From assembly GCA_965198325.1 (NCBI GenBank), contig CBDAPE010000018.1, positions 1-64,000 of the forward strand: a stretch of DNA of 64,000 bases, in the 5' to 3' direction. This DNA comes from CBDAPE01 sp965198325. GTDB lineage: Bacteria; Pseudomonadota; Alphaproteobacteria; UBA828; JAPUJA01. The position numbers and the translations under genes were made by a program. Positions 1 through 7,387 of the stretch are shown in pieces; positions within the stretch are counted from its first letter, which is position 1; each line of letters opens with the position of its first letter. The notes below the pieces were generated by a model. That model was not told the DNA's origin and searched no databases. It was given only the letters and a program-made list of their open reading frames with translations.

Positions 1-963
1 GCACAGCACGGCCAGCTTGCGCGCGACCGCGACGGCGGCGACCTGGTGGCCGCGGCGGGCGCGGATGCGGACGAAGAAGGCGTGCAGCGGCCCCGGGGCC
101 TTCGCCGCCGTCCAGGCAGCCTCGACCAGCATCGCCCGGGCATGGCTGCGACCGATCTTGCTGATCCGCCCGTGATGGGCGGCGCCGAGGCCGGACTGGC
201 GCACCCGCGGGTTGAGGCCGAAGTAGCTCACCAGCTTCTGCGAGCTCGAGAACCGGGCGATGTCGCCGATCGCCGCCATCAGCCCCGCCGCGACGGTGAG
301 ATTGACGCCGGTGATCGTCATCAGCCGCTTGATCGCCGCATCGTCCAGCGCACTCTCCGCGACCTCGCGGTCGAGCAGGTCGAGATCCTCGGCCAGGCGA
401 TCGAGCTCTCGGATGTGCCGCTCGATCGCCGCGCGTTCGTCGTCGGGGACCGGCTGACGCGACAACCAAGCCCGGCCGCGCCCATTGAACAGATCCGAGT
501 GCGGGCACTTCGGGATCAGATGCGCGTGCAGGATCGCATGCACCTCGTTCTTGAGCCGCGTCCTGTGCCGCACCACCTGGTAGCGCCGGGCTACCAGCCG
601 GCGCAACCGCTCGGTCTCCGCGTCCGGTGTCCAGATCTCAGGCAGATAGCCCGCCGCATAGAGGCTCGCCAGCGTCCCCGCGTCGACCTTGTCGGTCTTC
701 ACATGGGCGTGCGCGATCGCCTTCACCTGCAGCGGATTGGCGATCACAACCCGCTTCACGAAAGGCGACAAGACGCGCGAAACCGCTAGGCAGTTCCCCG
801 TCGCCTCGATCACCACCTCGTCCGTCGCTCGCAGGTTTTTGCCGAAGCCCTCAAGCCCCGTGCGGGTCATGTCCACCCGGCCCGCGTGGCGTAGAACCCC
901 GTTCTCCCAGATCACGACCTCCCCGAAGGTCCGGTGGATGTCGATGCCGATGACACGCCTCAT
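1..963 (-). CDS. IS110 family transposase, partial (C-terminus beyond window)
   Basis: Reading the minus strand from the ATG at 963 gives an open frame of 321 codons that runs off the left edge. The N-terminus (MRRVIGIDIHRTFGEVVIWE) is the RuvC-like DEDD start of IS110 transposases, and the later segment around MTITGVNLTVAAGLMAAIGD is the helix-hairpin start of the Tnp_IS110/IS116/IS902 domain, followed by the SYFGLNPRVRQSG block. The enzyme recombines IS ends without DDE chemistry. Much of the last domain, including the usual serine region, is visible, but the true end is not. It belongs to a different IS110 lineage from the copy at 17393, since the two share only family motifs. The copy seems to be inserted in or beside an IS256 remnant. 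Confidence 0.93.
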   Translation of the reverse strand, partial: MRRVIGIDIHRTFGEVVIWENGVLRHAGRVDMTRTGLEGFGKNLRATDEVVIEATGNCLAVSRVLSPFVKRVVIANPLQVKAIAHAHVKTDKVDAGTLASLYAAGYLPEIWTPDAETERLRRLVARRYQVVRHRTRLKNEVHAILHAHLIPKCPHSDLFNGRGRAWLSRQPVPDDERAAIERHIRELDRLAEDLDLLDREVAESALDDAAIKRLMTITGVNLTVAAGLMAAIGDIARFSSSQKLVSYFGLNPRVRQSGLGAAHHGRISKIGRSHARAMLVEAAWTAAKAPGPLHAFFVRIRARRGHQVAAVAVARKLAVLC

Positions 964-1190
964 TCGCGCCTCCTCCTCAGTCAGGGTGACGGGAGCGGAG
1001 GGCAACACGACACCTACGGATCCGCGCTCTCGGCGCAACCGGGCGAGTCGCAGAGGCGGCCAGCTACTAACACGAGCTCGCAGCTCATCGAGTAGATCGG
1101 CCTGCCCGCACCTTCGTGCTCCCGGTGCCTCTGTCCCGGATGGTCGCACCATAGGCCGAACTCCGAAGAATCAGGCCGGGAACCGCGGCA
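964..1190 (-). other. IS110 5' non-coding region (possible left end / bridge-RNA region)
   Basis: About 200 bases separate the IS110 start codon from the first recognisable IS256 coding sequence. No gene is visible here. In the IS110 group the non-coding end next to the transposase start commonly encodes the guide (bridge) RNA, so this stretch is the place to look for one. No RNA structure was verified, and the exact element end was not fixed. Confidence 0.35.
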
Positions 1191-1207
1191 CCGACATCTT
1201 CATACCG

Positions 1208-1417
1208 GTTACCAACGCGCTGGAGAGCCTGCACCGATCTTTGCGCAAGATCATCAAGACACGCGGTAGCTTCCCCAACGACGAGGCGGCGGTCAAGCTG
1301 TTGTTCCTGGCGATCCGCAATGCCGGTGTCGGCTGGAAACGGCCTATTGAATGGACCGCCGCAATGGGGCAGTTTGCGATCCTGTTCGAGGATCGCTTTC
1401 CGGCCTCAGCGCGCTGA
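1208..1417 (+). pseudogene. IS256 (mutator) family transposase, C-terminal remnant
   Basis: The plus strand encodes roughly the last 70 residues of an IS256-family transposase: TNALESLHRSLRKIIKTRG, then a conserved FPNDEAA block, and a final WTAAMGQFAILFEDRF. This includes the helix carrying the family's catalytic glutamate (NALES). Everything upstream is missing, because the frame meets unrelated sequence near 1200, at the IS110 5' flank. It is a dead fragment, most simply explained by IS110 insertion or IS-mediated deletion. A short end-like stretch with ttacacagacaatcggacac follows at about 1449-1468 and may be the old IS256 terminal repeat. Confidence 0.85.
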
Positions 1418-1605
1418 GGCCGGAAACAATGTCGCCCACGGCGTCACTTACACAGACAATCGGACACACCCGGATGACCGGAAAATTGTTTTTCGGCCTG
1501 CTCAAATGACGCCAATCGGCAATCCAAGGTTCTGACTACACACGCTTCCAAGAGGTAAAACGCCGACGCCGAACAACTTCTTGCCGTCCCGGTGCCCTAT
1601 CTCGC

Positions 1606-2103
1606 CTATTGTTCGAGTACATCCCGGTGCAGCTTCCCCAAGGTCGAGGCTATATCCGCGATTTTCCCCGTCGCCAGATGCACCTCAACGAACATGCTCT
1701 CCTTTCTGGGTTTCTTCTGTCCAATCTCCCATGCTTCCCATCGGTTTCCACTTGTCAGCACCGCATAGCGAGCCCCAATTTCCGTCGCGTATCCAGACGC
1801 CTGCCTGCGATCCGTATCCTTCACCCCCGAATCCGCAGCCTTGGCCTCCACAACGGCAACGAATCCGCCTGACGACGACAGAAGAACGTAATCCACCTTG
1901 TTCCCGTTGGCACGATGCTCCAGTCGGACCCGCTCCGGATCTTTGATGTCCCAGCCCAGCGCGGTCAACACCCCGTCGATGACCAGCGCCCTCGTCGCCG
2001 TCTCGTTCCCGCGGAGGTACTCGTCATGCTCGGTCAGAGCCCTCCGAGCTTCCTCGATGCTCTTTTCAAGCAAGACACCCTTCCCATCCTCTGACTCAGC
2101 CAA
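1606..2103 (-). CDS. HsdR-N-like PD-(D/E)XK nuclease-fold protein, last gene of a Ubl/E1 operon
   Basis: This 165-residue protein resembles the N-terminal nuclease domain of type I restriction HsdR subunits as a stand-alone unit. The signature is Asp71 (KVDYVLLSS) followed by Glu86 and Lys88 (VAVVEAKA), preceded by a helical segment with NETATRALVIDGVLTALGWD. A downstream QASGYATEIGARYAVLTSG segment is typical of the fold. There is no helicase or motor domain. It lies 53 bp downstream of the DUF6527 gene on the same strand and is probably the last gene of that operon. The nuclease activity is inferred from motif spacing. It could instead be a nucleic-acid-sensing, inactive member. Confidence 0.75.
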   Translation of the reverse strand: MAESEDGKGVLLEKSIEEARRALTEHDEYLRGNETATRALVIDGVLTALGWDIKDPERVRLEHRANGNKVDYVLLSSSGGFVAVVEAKAADSGVKDTDRRQASGYATEIGARYAVLTSGNRWEAWEIGQKKPRKESMFVEVHLATGKIADIASTLGKLHRDVLEQ

Positions 2104-2156
2104 AGCTCACTCCCGAACCCTTCATCCGCATGCGCGTCCCGTAATCTTCCGACGGT

Positions 2157-2606
2157 TTACTCCCGGCCATATCCCCATGCCCGGCCCAGCGCCTGAATTT
2201 TCTCCCAGATCGAACTCCTTGAGACGCGCTGCTCGTCTCTCCCGGGCTCTTTTCCGATTACTTCCGCTCCTTCCATCTCGTAGTAGCTGTCGCGCCGGGT
2301 CCTGGCCTCTTGTCGCACCAGCGCGACCTCGGCTTCCGAGAAGCCGCGCGCCCACCGGACGATTCCTTCATCGATCCAGTAGTGCGACCTGCACCCGAAA
2401 CTCCAGTTCCCAATGGACGGCGTCAGCGAGACGGTCCTCCCGTCGTAGATGAGTCTCCACTCGACCGGGCCGAGAGGCGTTACCACCTCCTCTCCGCATC
2501 CGCACGCACACCGGTGGATCACCGTGCCGAAGCGAATCGACACATACAGCACACCGTCATCCAGCTGTTCTGGTATGTGATCCACAAATTCGTGGCGCAA
2601 TTTCAT
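2157..2606 (-). CDS. DUF6527 family zinc-binding protein
   Basis: The 149-residue product has a clear DUF6527 signature: a cysteine cluster at Cys33-x-Cys35-x-Cys37 (CACGCGEE), then a TPSIGNWSFGCRSHYWI stretch with Cys72 and His75. Together these suggest a zinc-ribbon or treble-clef-like site. The C-terminal third (GFSEAEVALVRQEARTRRD onward) is less conserved and probably helical. Its ATG overlaps the stop of the E1-like gene by four bases, which indicates translational coupling. The family is known mainly from operons with Ubl and ThiF proteins. A role as an adaptor or ligase-like partner in Ubl transfer is inference from this context only. Confidence 0.85.
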   Translation of the reverse strand: MKLRHEFVDHIPEQLDDGVLYVSIRFGTVIHRCACGCGEEVVTPLGPVEWRLIYDGRTVSLTPSIGNWSFGCRSHYWIDEGIVRWARGFSEAEVALVRQEARTRRDSYYEMEGAEVIGKEPGRDEQRVSRSSIWEKIQALGRAWGYGRE

Positions 2607-3793
2607 CGGCTATCGTCCGCCTTGCCCAGTATCCTGTTGATCATGTGATTTCCGTCGATCGTGTAGGTGCTCCTGTCCTCTTGGCCAAGGTCTAGGTAGA
2701 ACCCCCGGTGCTTCTTCCACCGAATCACCGCGAAGGCCGCGTTCAGCGCGTTCAATTCCACGATCTGAACGTTCCTCTCGTACTCGCCGACGTCCCGCAA
2801 TCCGCCTTCACCCCGCCGTTCCGCTGAGCTCTTCGGCGTCTCGCAGAAGCTAGTTCTCACGAGCCCCAGCAGCTTGTCGTCCGTCTTCTCGATTCCCATT
2901 CCCACGTCGACGAACGGCACCCCCATCCCTTCCAGTGCCGGCAGCAGCCACTGCCTGGTTTCGTTGTCATCGACGGCGACGAACACGAAATCGAGTTCGC
3001 CAAGCGCATCGACATTTTCAGCCGTCACGTCGAATTCGTGCGCGACGACGCCATTCCTCATCTTCGCGTACCTTTCGCTGTAGAGTTGAGCCTTGGTCGG
3101 CCTCTTCTCGAGCTCCTCGGTTGTCGTTGGGCCCGGTGCGCGGAACGCGTTGTGCTGCTCAAACCGGTCGCCGTCAAACAGATGGATCTCCGCGACGCGC
3201 GTCTTGCTCACGTAGTCCAGAATGTACGACCCCGTGCCTCCGAGCCCGACTATGCCGATCCGGTCTCCAGACAGTCTCTCGTTCATCCGGGTTATCCCCG
3301 CGCGACTCGACGCAGTCTCCATGAACACGAAAGGATCGTTCGGGTCCGTCGACAGCACCAATTTCCCGGCGCGGGCGATGGCTCCGGGGTCTATGCGTCT
3401 TGCGCACCGTCCCATCACCTGTGCGTAGTGCGTCATCTTGTGATGGAAGTCCCTGTAGGTTCCCGCCACCGGCTTTGCCGAGAAATAGTGGTCGACCCAT
3501 AGACCTTCGGCTAGCTCCTGCCGGTTGCTGCTGTTCCGCAGCGCCTCGATCGGCGCACCCCGGTCGTCGCAGGGATACTCGCCCGCAAAGTACATCGTGT
3601 GATCTGGCGGTGGCCCCGTTTCCGCTCCATCGCCCCCTAGGGGACAGACGAGTTGACCGTACTTCACGGTTCGCCCGCTTGTAACGTACGGGACACGATG
3701 CAGGATCAAATGCCCGGAACGGACCTCTATCTCGTAACCTTCTTCGACGAGTCGCTTAAGGTCTTCCCTACGACTGATCAGTTCGCGTGACAT
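2603..3793 (-). CDS. E1-like ThiF family adenylyltransferase with N-terminal DUF6791 domain
   Basis: The 396-residue protein has two parts. Residues 1 to about 165 fit DUF6791 (HTMYFAGEYPCDDRG, then DHYFSAKP and a DFHHKMTHYAQ segment). Residues 175-375 form a Rossmann ThiF/E1 domain with the nucleotide loop GLGGTGSY at 183-190, Asp207/Asp209 at the strand end, and VDDNETR at about 274-280. Such enzymes adenylate the C-terminus of a ubiquitin-like protein. The only cysteine in the ThiF half is Cys317, a candidate for a thioester, unproven. The ATG overlaps the Ubl gene by 26 bases. No separate E2-like gene or JAB protease is visible nearby, so the N-terminal domain or DUF6527 might take over transfer. 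Confidence 0.88.
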   Translation of the reverse strand: MSRELISRREDLKRLVEEGYEIEVRSGHLILHRVPYVTSGRTVKYGQLVCPLGGDGAETGPPPDHTMYFAGEYPCDDRGAPIEALRNSSNRQELAEGLWVDHYFSAKPVAGTYRDFHHKMTHYAQVMGRCARRIDPGAIARAGKLVLSTDPNDPFVFMETASSRAGITRMNERLSGDRIGIVGLGGTGSYILDYVSKTRVAEIHLFDGDRFEQHNAFRAPGPTTTEELEKRPTKAQLYSERYAKMRNGVVAHEFDVTAENVDALGELDFVFVAVDDNETRQWLLPALEGMGVPFVDVGMGIEKTDDKLLGLVRTSFCETPKSSAERRGEGGLRDVGEYERNVQIVELNALNAAFAVIRWKKHRGFYLDLGQEDRSTYTIDGNHMINRILGKADDSR

Positions 3794-4040
3794 TGACTAT
3801 CGTTCCGTCCCGCACCTTCAGCCTTTGCCCTTCGTCCAGCTCTCCTTCGGGTGGTCGGCCGCCGCCCTCCCGGAACGTGATCGTAAACACGATCTGCGGA
3901 CCCCTGGCCGGGTCGTCGAAAGCTAGATCCACTAGCTCGTCAAACGACAACTCCTCACGTTCGACCGACCTTTGACGTCCATTGACCGTTATCAAAAATG
4001 TCTTTTCGTCCAGCCGATCCACCTGGTTTTCCTCACTCAC
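3768..4040 (-). CDS. Ubiquitin-like protein, multiubiquitin-domain family (single beta-grasp unit)
   Basis: The 90-residue protein starts with about 12 polar residues and then a single domain that fits the bacterial multiubiquitin family: FLITVNGRQRSVE, then an EELSFDELVDLAF helix, and the closing VRDGTIVNVTRTDQS. The family often has several tandem copies, whereas this one has one. The C-terminus ends in TDQS, not in Gly-Gly, which is normal for this family but unlike eukaryotic ubiquitin. It is the first gene of a minus-strand operon, directly overlapping the E1-like gene, and is the likely substrate of that enzyme. Conjugation targets are unknown. Confidence 0.82.
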   Translation of the reverse strand: MSEENQVDRLDEKTFLITVNGRQRSVEREELSFDELVDLAFDDPARGPQIVFTITFREGGGRPPEGELDEGQRLKVRDGTIVNVTRTDQS

Positions 4041-4697
4041 GCGTCTCTCCTTCTATCCTGCTCAACACTGCTGTCGATCCTTCACAATGGCCATCCCGCT
4101 GCACCTTCCGTGGAATCGTTCTCTTCTCCTACCGACCCACCGCACCATTCCCTTCCGGTGTACGCTTCGGTCCGCGCACCACAGCGCTTTACGCGCACCC
4201 CCGCAGTGCCTACATCGCGGCGACCGCAACGATTGTGCGGTACATCCGCATTCTACCATCCGAGCACCAAAGGCCAAAGACCAAGCACCCACTGGCAGCG
4301 TGTGGGACCCGCCGCATATCTTCACCGCTGGTCCACCCTTCATAGATCTTGTGCCAACGACCGGCAGCCGGACTATGATTCCGTGCGGTCAATTGAGCTC
4401 GCTCCTCAAACTTTGCTGCTATTGATTACGCTCGTTTTCAAGCGGTTAAACAAGCTCTCCGAACGATAAACGGACGCGTTATTGTCCGTTATATCCGCTT
4501 CCATCCCTTCGCGGCCCTGTCCGCTCTTACGCTATACCGAAAGCACCTCGGCACCCTTTTTGACCACGACCCGCGGCCGCGGCAGCGTTGTTTGCGTCCG
4601 GCACGGTCGCCGCCCTATCGACATCCGTCCATGCAGATGACAGCGTTATGCCGTCTTCAGGCACCGGGCCGGAGACAGCATCTACATAATTGGATCA
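4041..4697. other. Intergenic region upstream of the Ubl operon, with an inverted repeat at 4469-4490
   Basis: No convincing gene was found in these 657 bases; the open frames lack family motifs and look like shadows. The part nearest 4440-4500 is more AT-rich than its surroundings. It holds an inverted repeat, AACGGAC at 4469-4475 and GTCCGTT at 4484-4490, with an 8-base loop. It could be an operator of the Ubl operon, whose start lies about 430 bases away, or a terminator of the DUF3883 gene on the minus strand. Confidence 0.4.
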
Positions 4698-5684
4698 TCA
4701 GATACGCTCAGGCATGATAATTGGCGTACCGGTATACACATAGGGGGCTAGCTCGAACGTCCTCTGGAACTTCAGATTGTCGAAAACGTGAATTTTCGGT
4801 TTCATGCTTAACGCATTTGCAACAATTGCGAATCTCCAATTCGGATTGTCCCGGTAAGAATTTTCGTTGCGCGTCATGAAGAAGCGAGGAAGAACGCCGG
4901 AGGTGCCCTTTACCTCGACATGGTATTCGGTTCTTCCTTTCTTGAAGATGAAATCGAACCCAAGGTTTTTTCTGGTAACGTCAGTCCACGAGAATCCTCT
5001 TGCGCAATAGTGATTCTTGACTGCCTTCTCCGCCGCCTTCTCTACCTTCTTGCGATGTTCCGGAGTGCCCAGTCCGCGCAAGGGGTCTGTCGGGTCAGCA
5101 CCGGGATCGGGAGCCGATAAATCTGTCGGACTTTCGATCACGGCCGAACTCAGCTTCTTCATACAGCGCTTCAAATGCCTCAGAACCTTTTCTTTGTTCG
5201 CCGTCGTCCGCACACCAGGCCCGCAAAGGAAGGAGAATTTTCCCTGGCGGACCGAGGGGTGAGAGAAGGGCATGGTCCGCTTTTCCGGGGGCACGAAATA
5301 TGCGGTCTGGCTGGATATGCAATATGACCAGCCTTCGTCGGGATCGGTGTCCGAAACCCGCAATTGAGCGCAAGTTATCGGTACGTCGCGCCAACGGCCA
5401 AGCAGGGTTGCGTCTTCATACCAACCGACGATATGGACACCCTTGCGCCTGGGATGCTTGGCTAGGCAAACGACTGTCCAACCGGTGGGGTCAGGATTGC
5501 TTGGTGCGTAAGTTTTAATGTGGGGTGGCACATAGCAGTAATAGGTACCGTCGGCCACAGGTTTGAAATTGTACGCTTCGTGCCCGACGTTCCCCTTACC
5601 CGCGAGGTAACTGAAATTTCCGTCTACGGATCCGCCGCGATAATATTCCGACCAGCCGAATTTGACCCAGAGAACTTTCTTCAC
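4698..5684 (-). CDS. DUF3883 (NO VEIN C-terminal type) domain protein, predicted nuclease fold
   Basis: The 328-residue protein has an N-terminal domain (residues 1-170) of unknown function that begins MKKVLWVKFGWSEYY and contains a VHIVGWYEDA block. A helical charged linker follows (about 205-230), then a DUF3883 domain at about 236-320. In that domain Asp244 (GFDFIF), Glu257-x-Lys259 (HVEVKGTSG) and Glu274 (MTRNENSY) fit the family's PD-(D/E)XK-like core. DUF3883 proteins are frequent in defence islands, and this one sits beside the Ubl/E1 operon on the same strand but 657 bases apart, so it is probably a separate unit. A short palindrome lies just upstream of its start. Substrate and partner are unknown. 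Confidence 0.8.
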   Translation of the reverse strand: MKKVLWVKFGWSEYYRGGSVDGNFSYLAGKGNVGHEAYNFKPVADGTYYCYVPPHIKTYAPSNPDPTGWTVVCLAKHPRRKGVHIVGWYEDATLLGRWRDVPITCAQLRVSDTDPDEGWSYCISSQTAYFVPPEKRTMPFSHPSVRQGKFSFLCGPGVRTTANKEKVLRHLKRCMKKLSSAVIESPTDLSAPDPGADPTDPLRGLGTPEHRKKVEKAAEKAVKNHYCARGFSWTDVTRKNLGFDFIFKKGRTEYHVEVKGTSGVLPRFFMTRNENSYRDNPNWRFAIVANALSMKPKIHVFDNLKFQRTFELAPYVYTGTPIIMPERI

Positions 5685-5706
5685 CGCTCAACCCCAAAGT
5701 ACATTT

Positions 5707-5720
5707 GACCGTATATGGTC
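5707..5720. promoter_or_regulatory. Short palindrome upstream of the DUF3883 gene
   Basis: The sequence GACCGTATATGGTC (arms GACC/GGTC around GTATAT) lies 23-36 bases upstream of the start codon at 5684 on the minus strand. This position suits an operator that overlaps a promoter -10 region. No repressor gene is evident. Confidence 0.35.
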
Positions 5721-6236
5721 GGCTCACTTCGGTTGCAAATACCGGACCCTCGGAAGCAGATTCGGCATCGTACGGCCCGTCGACGGTCGCGCGCGGGCGC
5801 CGGACGCATTGTTAGGCGATTAGGTTCGCAGAACATTCAGCCCTTAGCTTCCTCCTGTCATGTTTCTGCTTTATTCGTCGTCCAGCGGACGCTGAGTCGA
5901 GCCTAGTCGGCCTAAGCCGTTGCCTCTTTTCTATTCGCCACTCCATCGAGTGGAATTCCCGCCAGCGCCCGTCATCGCATCGCAAGCGCGTGATTTCAAC
6001 ATCCCGGATCTCCGCGGCAGCGCTAGTCCAAGATCAATTCGAACCTCTTCCACGACTTTCTTGCCGGATACGCAACCGCGTAGCCAAGCCGGCGGTCGCG
6101 AAGTCCGCGACCCTGCAGCCACGCTGGGTTTCCCTGGCAGCAGCACGGCAGCGCCCTGAGCGTCCGTCATCGTATGGTAATCGGCTGGTTTCCATATCCG
6201 GAGTATATCCGTGTCGTTTTCGGTCGCGATCTCCGG
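5721..6236. other. Intergenic, nothing recognised
   Basis: These 516 bases lie between the DUF3883 gene and the HU gene. Short open frames exist on both strands but none has a plausible ribosome-binding site or known motif. I see no repeat or RNA gene. Confidence 0.5.
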
Positions 6237-6536
6237 TCACCGCGCGGTCACGGCCTCTGGCCGGCCTTCACCGATTCCCTGAGTGCCTTTCCTGCCTTGA
6301 ACGACGGTGACTTCGACGCCGATATCGAAATCGCCTCGCCGGTCCGGGGGGTTGCGCCCGGTACGAGCCGGCCGGGATCTGGTGGCGAACGTCCCGAACC
6401 CCGCGATCCGCACCTCGTCGCCATTTGCCAGAGCCTCGCCGATCGTCGCGAACACGCTGTCCACCGCGTCCCTTGCAACATCTTTGTTCATGTAGGTCCG
6501 GGCCGCCAGACCATCGGTCATTTCCGCCTTGTTCAT
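6237..6536 (-). pseudogene. hup: HU-family DNA-binding protein, frameshifted
   Basis: The first 63 residues match HU well (MNKAEMTDGLAARTYMNK, then GFGTFATRSRPARTGRNP). After the conserved RNP of the beta arm the reading frame loses similarity. In the next frame the true HU ending appears (PRTGEAISISASKSPSFKAG, then KALRESVKAG), ending near 6248. The break falls in a run of six G (plus strand 6346-6351), and five would restore the gene. This may be a real slippage mutation, programmed frameshifting, or an assembly error in a homopolymer. HU bends DNA as a dimer, and the arm affected here is the part that inserts into DNA. The unrepaired product would have an unrelated 36-residue tail. Confidence 0.85.
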
Positions 6537-6682
6537 CTATTTTTCTCCCCGACGTCGCGGCACCGCACTGCTATTCCCCGCCGGCGTCTTGTCCGGCTCT
6601 TGCAACCGACTACCATGAATTGCCTTCCGCTCGCGAGGCTCGGGCGGCCAAATTCCGCCATCCCGGCGTTGCCAGTACCCGG

Positions 6683-7387
6683 TCAGTGCGCACCGCAGCA
6701 ACGTTTGTATTTTCGGCCCGAGCCGCACGGGCAAGGCTCGTTGCGCCCCACCTTGCGCCCGAATGCCGGCGGATTGTCATGGGCGGATCGGGCGTGGATC
6801 CCGGCGCCGTCCCTACCGCCCTTCCCGATTTGCCGGGACTTGGTCCAGGCGTTCAGATTGCGCACGAACTCCGGGATCCTTCCGGGCGCAAGCCGGTCGA
6901 GCTCGTCCTCGGCCTCTTCCGTCAACTCCGACCGACCGTAATAGAAGTCGTTCAGGGCGACGATCATGCTGACCGACGCCGACGCCTCCTCGTCGCCGCT
7001 CAGCGCGATCTCCTCCCACCCATCCGGACGCAGCCGCATGGCCCGTTCGAAGCCGTCGATCCACGGTTCCCACAAGGTTTCGCCGCTGTTGGGGTCGATC
7101 TCCAGGACTGGTGCGTAATCCTCCGGACGCTCCGCCAGTTCCCGGGCGATCCGGTTGTAGTGCCCCATCACCGCGGCGATCGTCGCTTCGGCCTCGGCGA
7201 CATCCTCGAACTCGTGATCCCCGCCCCAGACTCCCGGCAGCCATTCGGAGGGCAGGATCGTATCCGGGCACACGATCAGGGCCGCGACATAGCCGTCCAG
7301 CTCCCCGATCGTCATGCCGTCCCGTTCGGCAGGAATGCCGTTCAGCACGTCCTGCAGCCGGTCGAGGTTCGGGTCCGTTTCGCTCAT
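6683..7387 (-). CDS. UPF0149/YecA-like protein with C-terminal SEC-C zinc motif
   Basis: The 234-residue protein has a UPF0149-type helical N-terminal domain (about 10-165, with MTIGELDGYVAALIVCPD and a WIDGFERAMRL segment) and ends in a textbook SEC-C motif, GRNEPCPCGSGRKYKRCCG, which binds one zinc ion. Members are linked to ribosome- or SecA-associated roles in general terms, but the exact function is unknown. Its ATG overlaps the recD2 stop by four bases, so the two are co-transcribed and probably translationally coupled. This is a common alphaproteobacterial arrangement only in part, and no link to DNA repair can be claimed from sequence. Confidence 0.85.
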   Translation of the reverse strand: MSETDPNLDRLQDVLNGIPAERDGMTIGELDGYVAALIVCPDTILPSEWLPGVWGGDHEFEDVAEAEATIAAVMGHYNRIARELAERPEDYAPVLEIDPNSGETLWEPWIDGFERAMRLRPDGWEEIALSGDEEASASVSMIVALNDFYYGRSELTEEAEDELDRLAPGRIPEFVRNLNAWTKSRQIGKGGRDGAGIHARSAHDNPPAFGRKVGRNEPCPCGSGRKYKRCCGAH

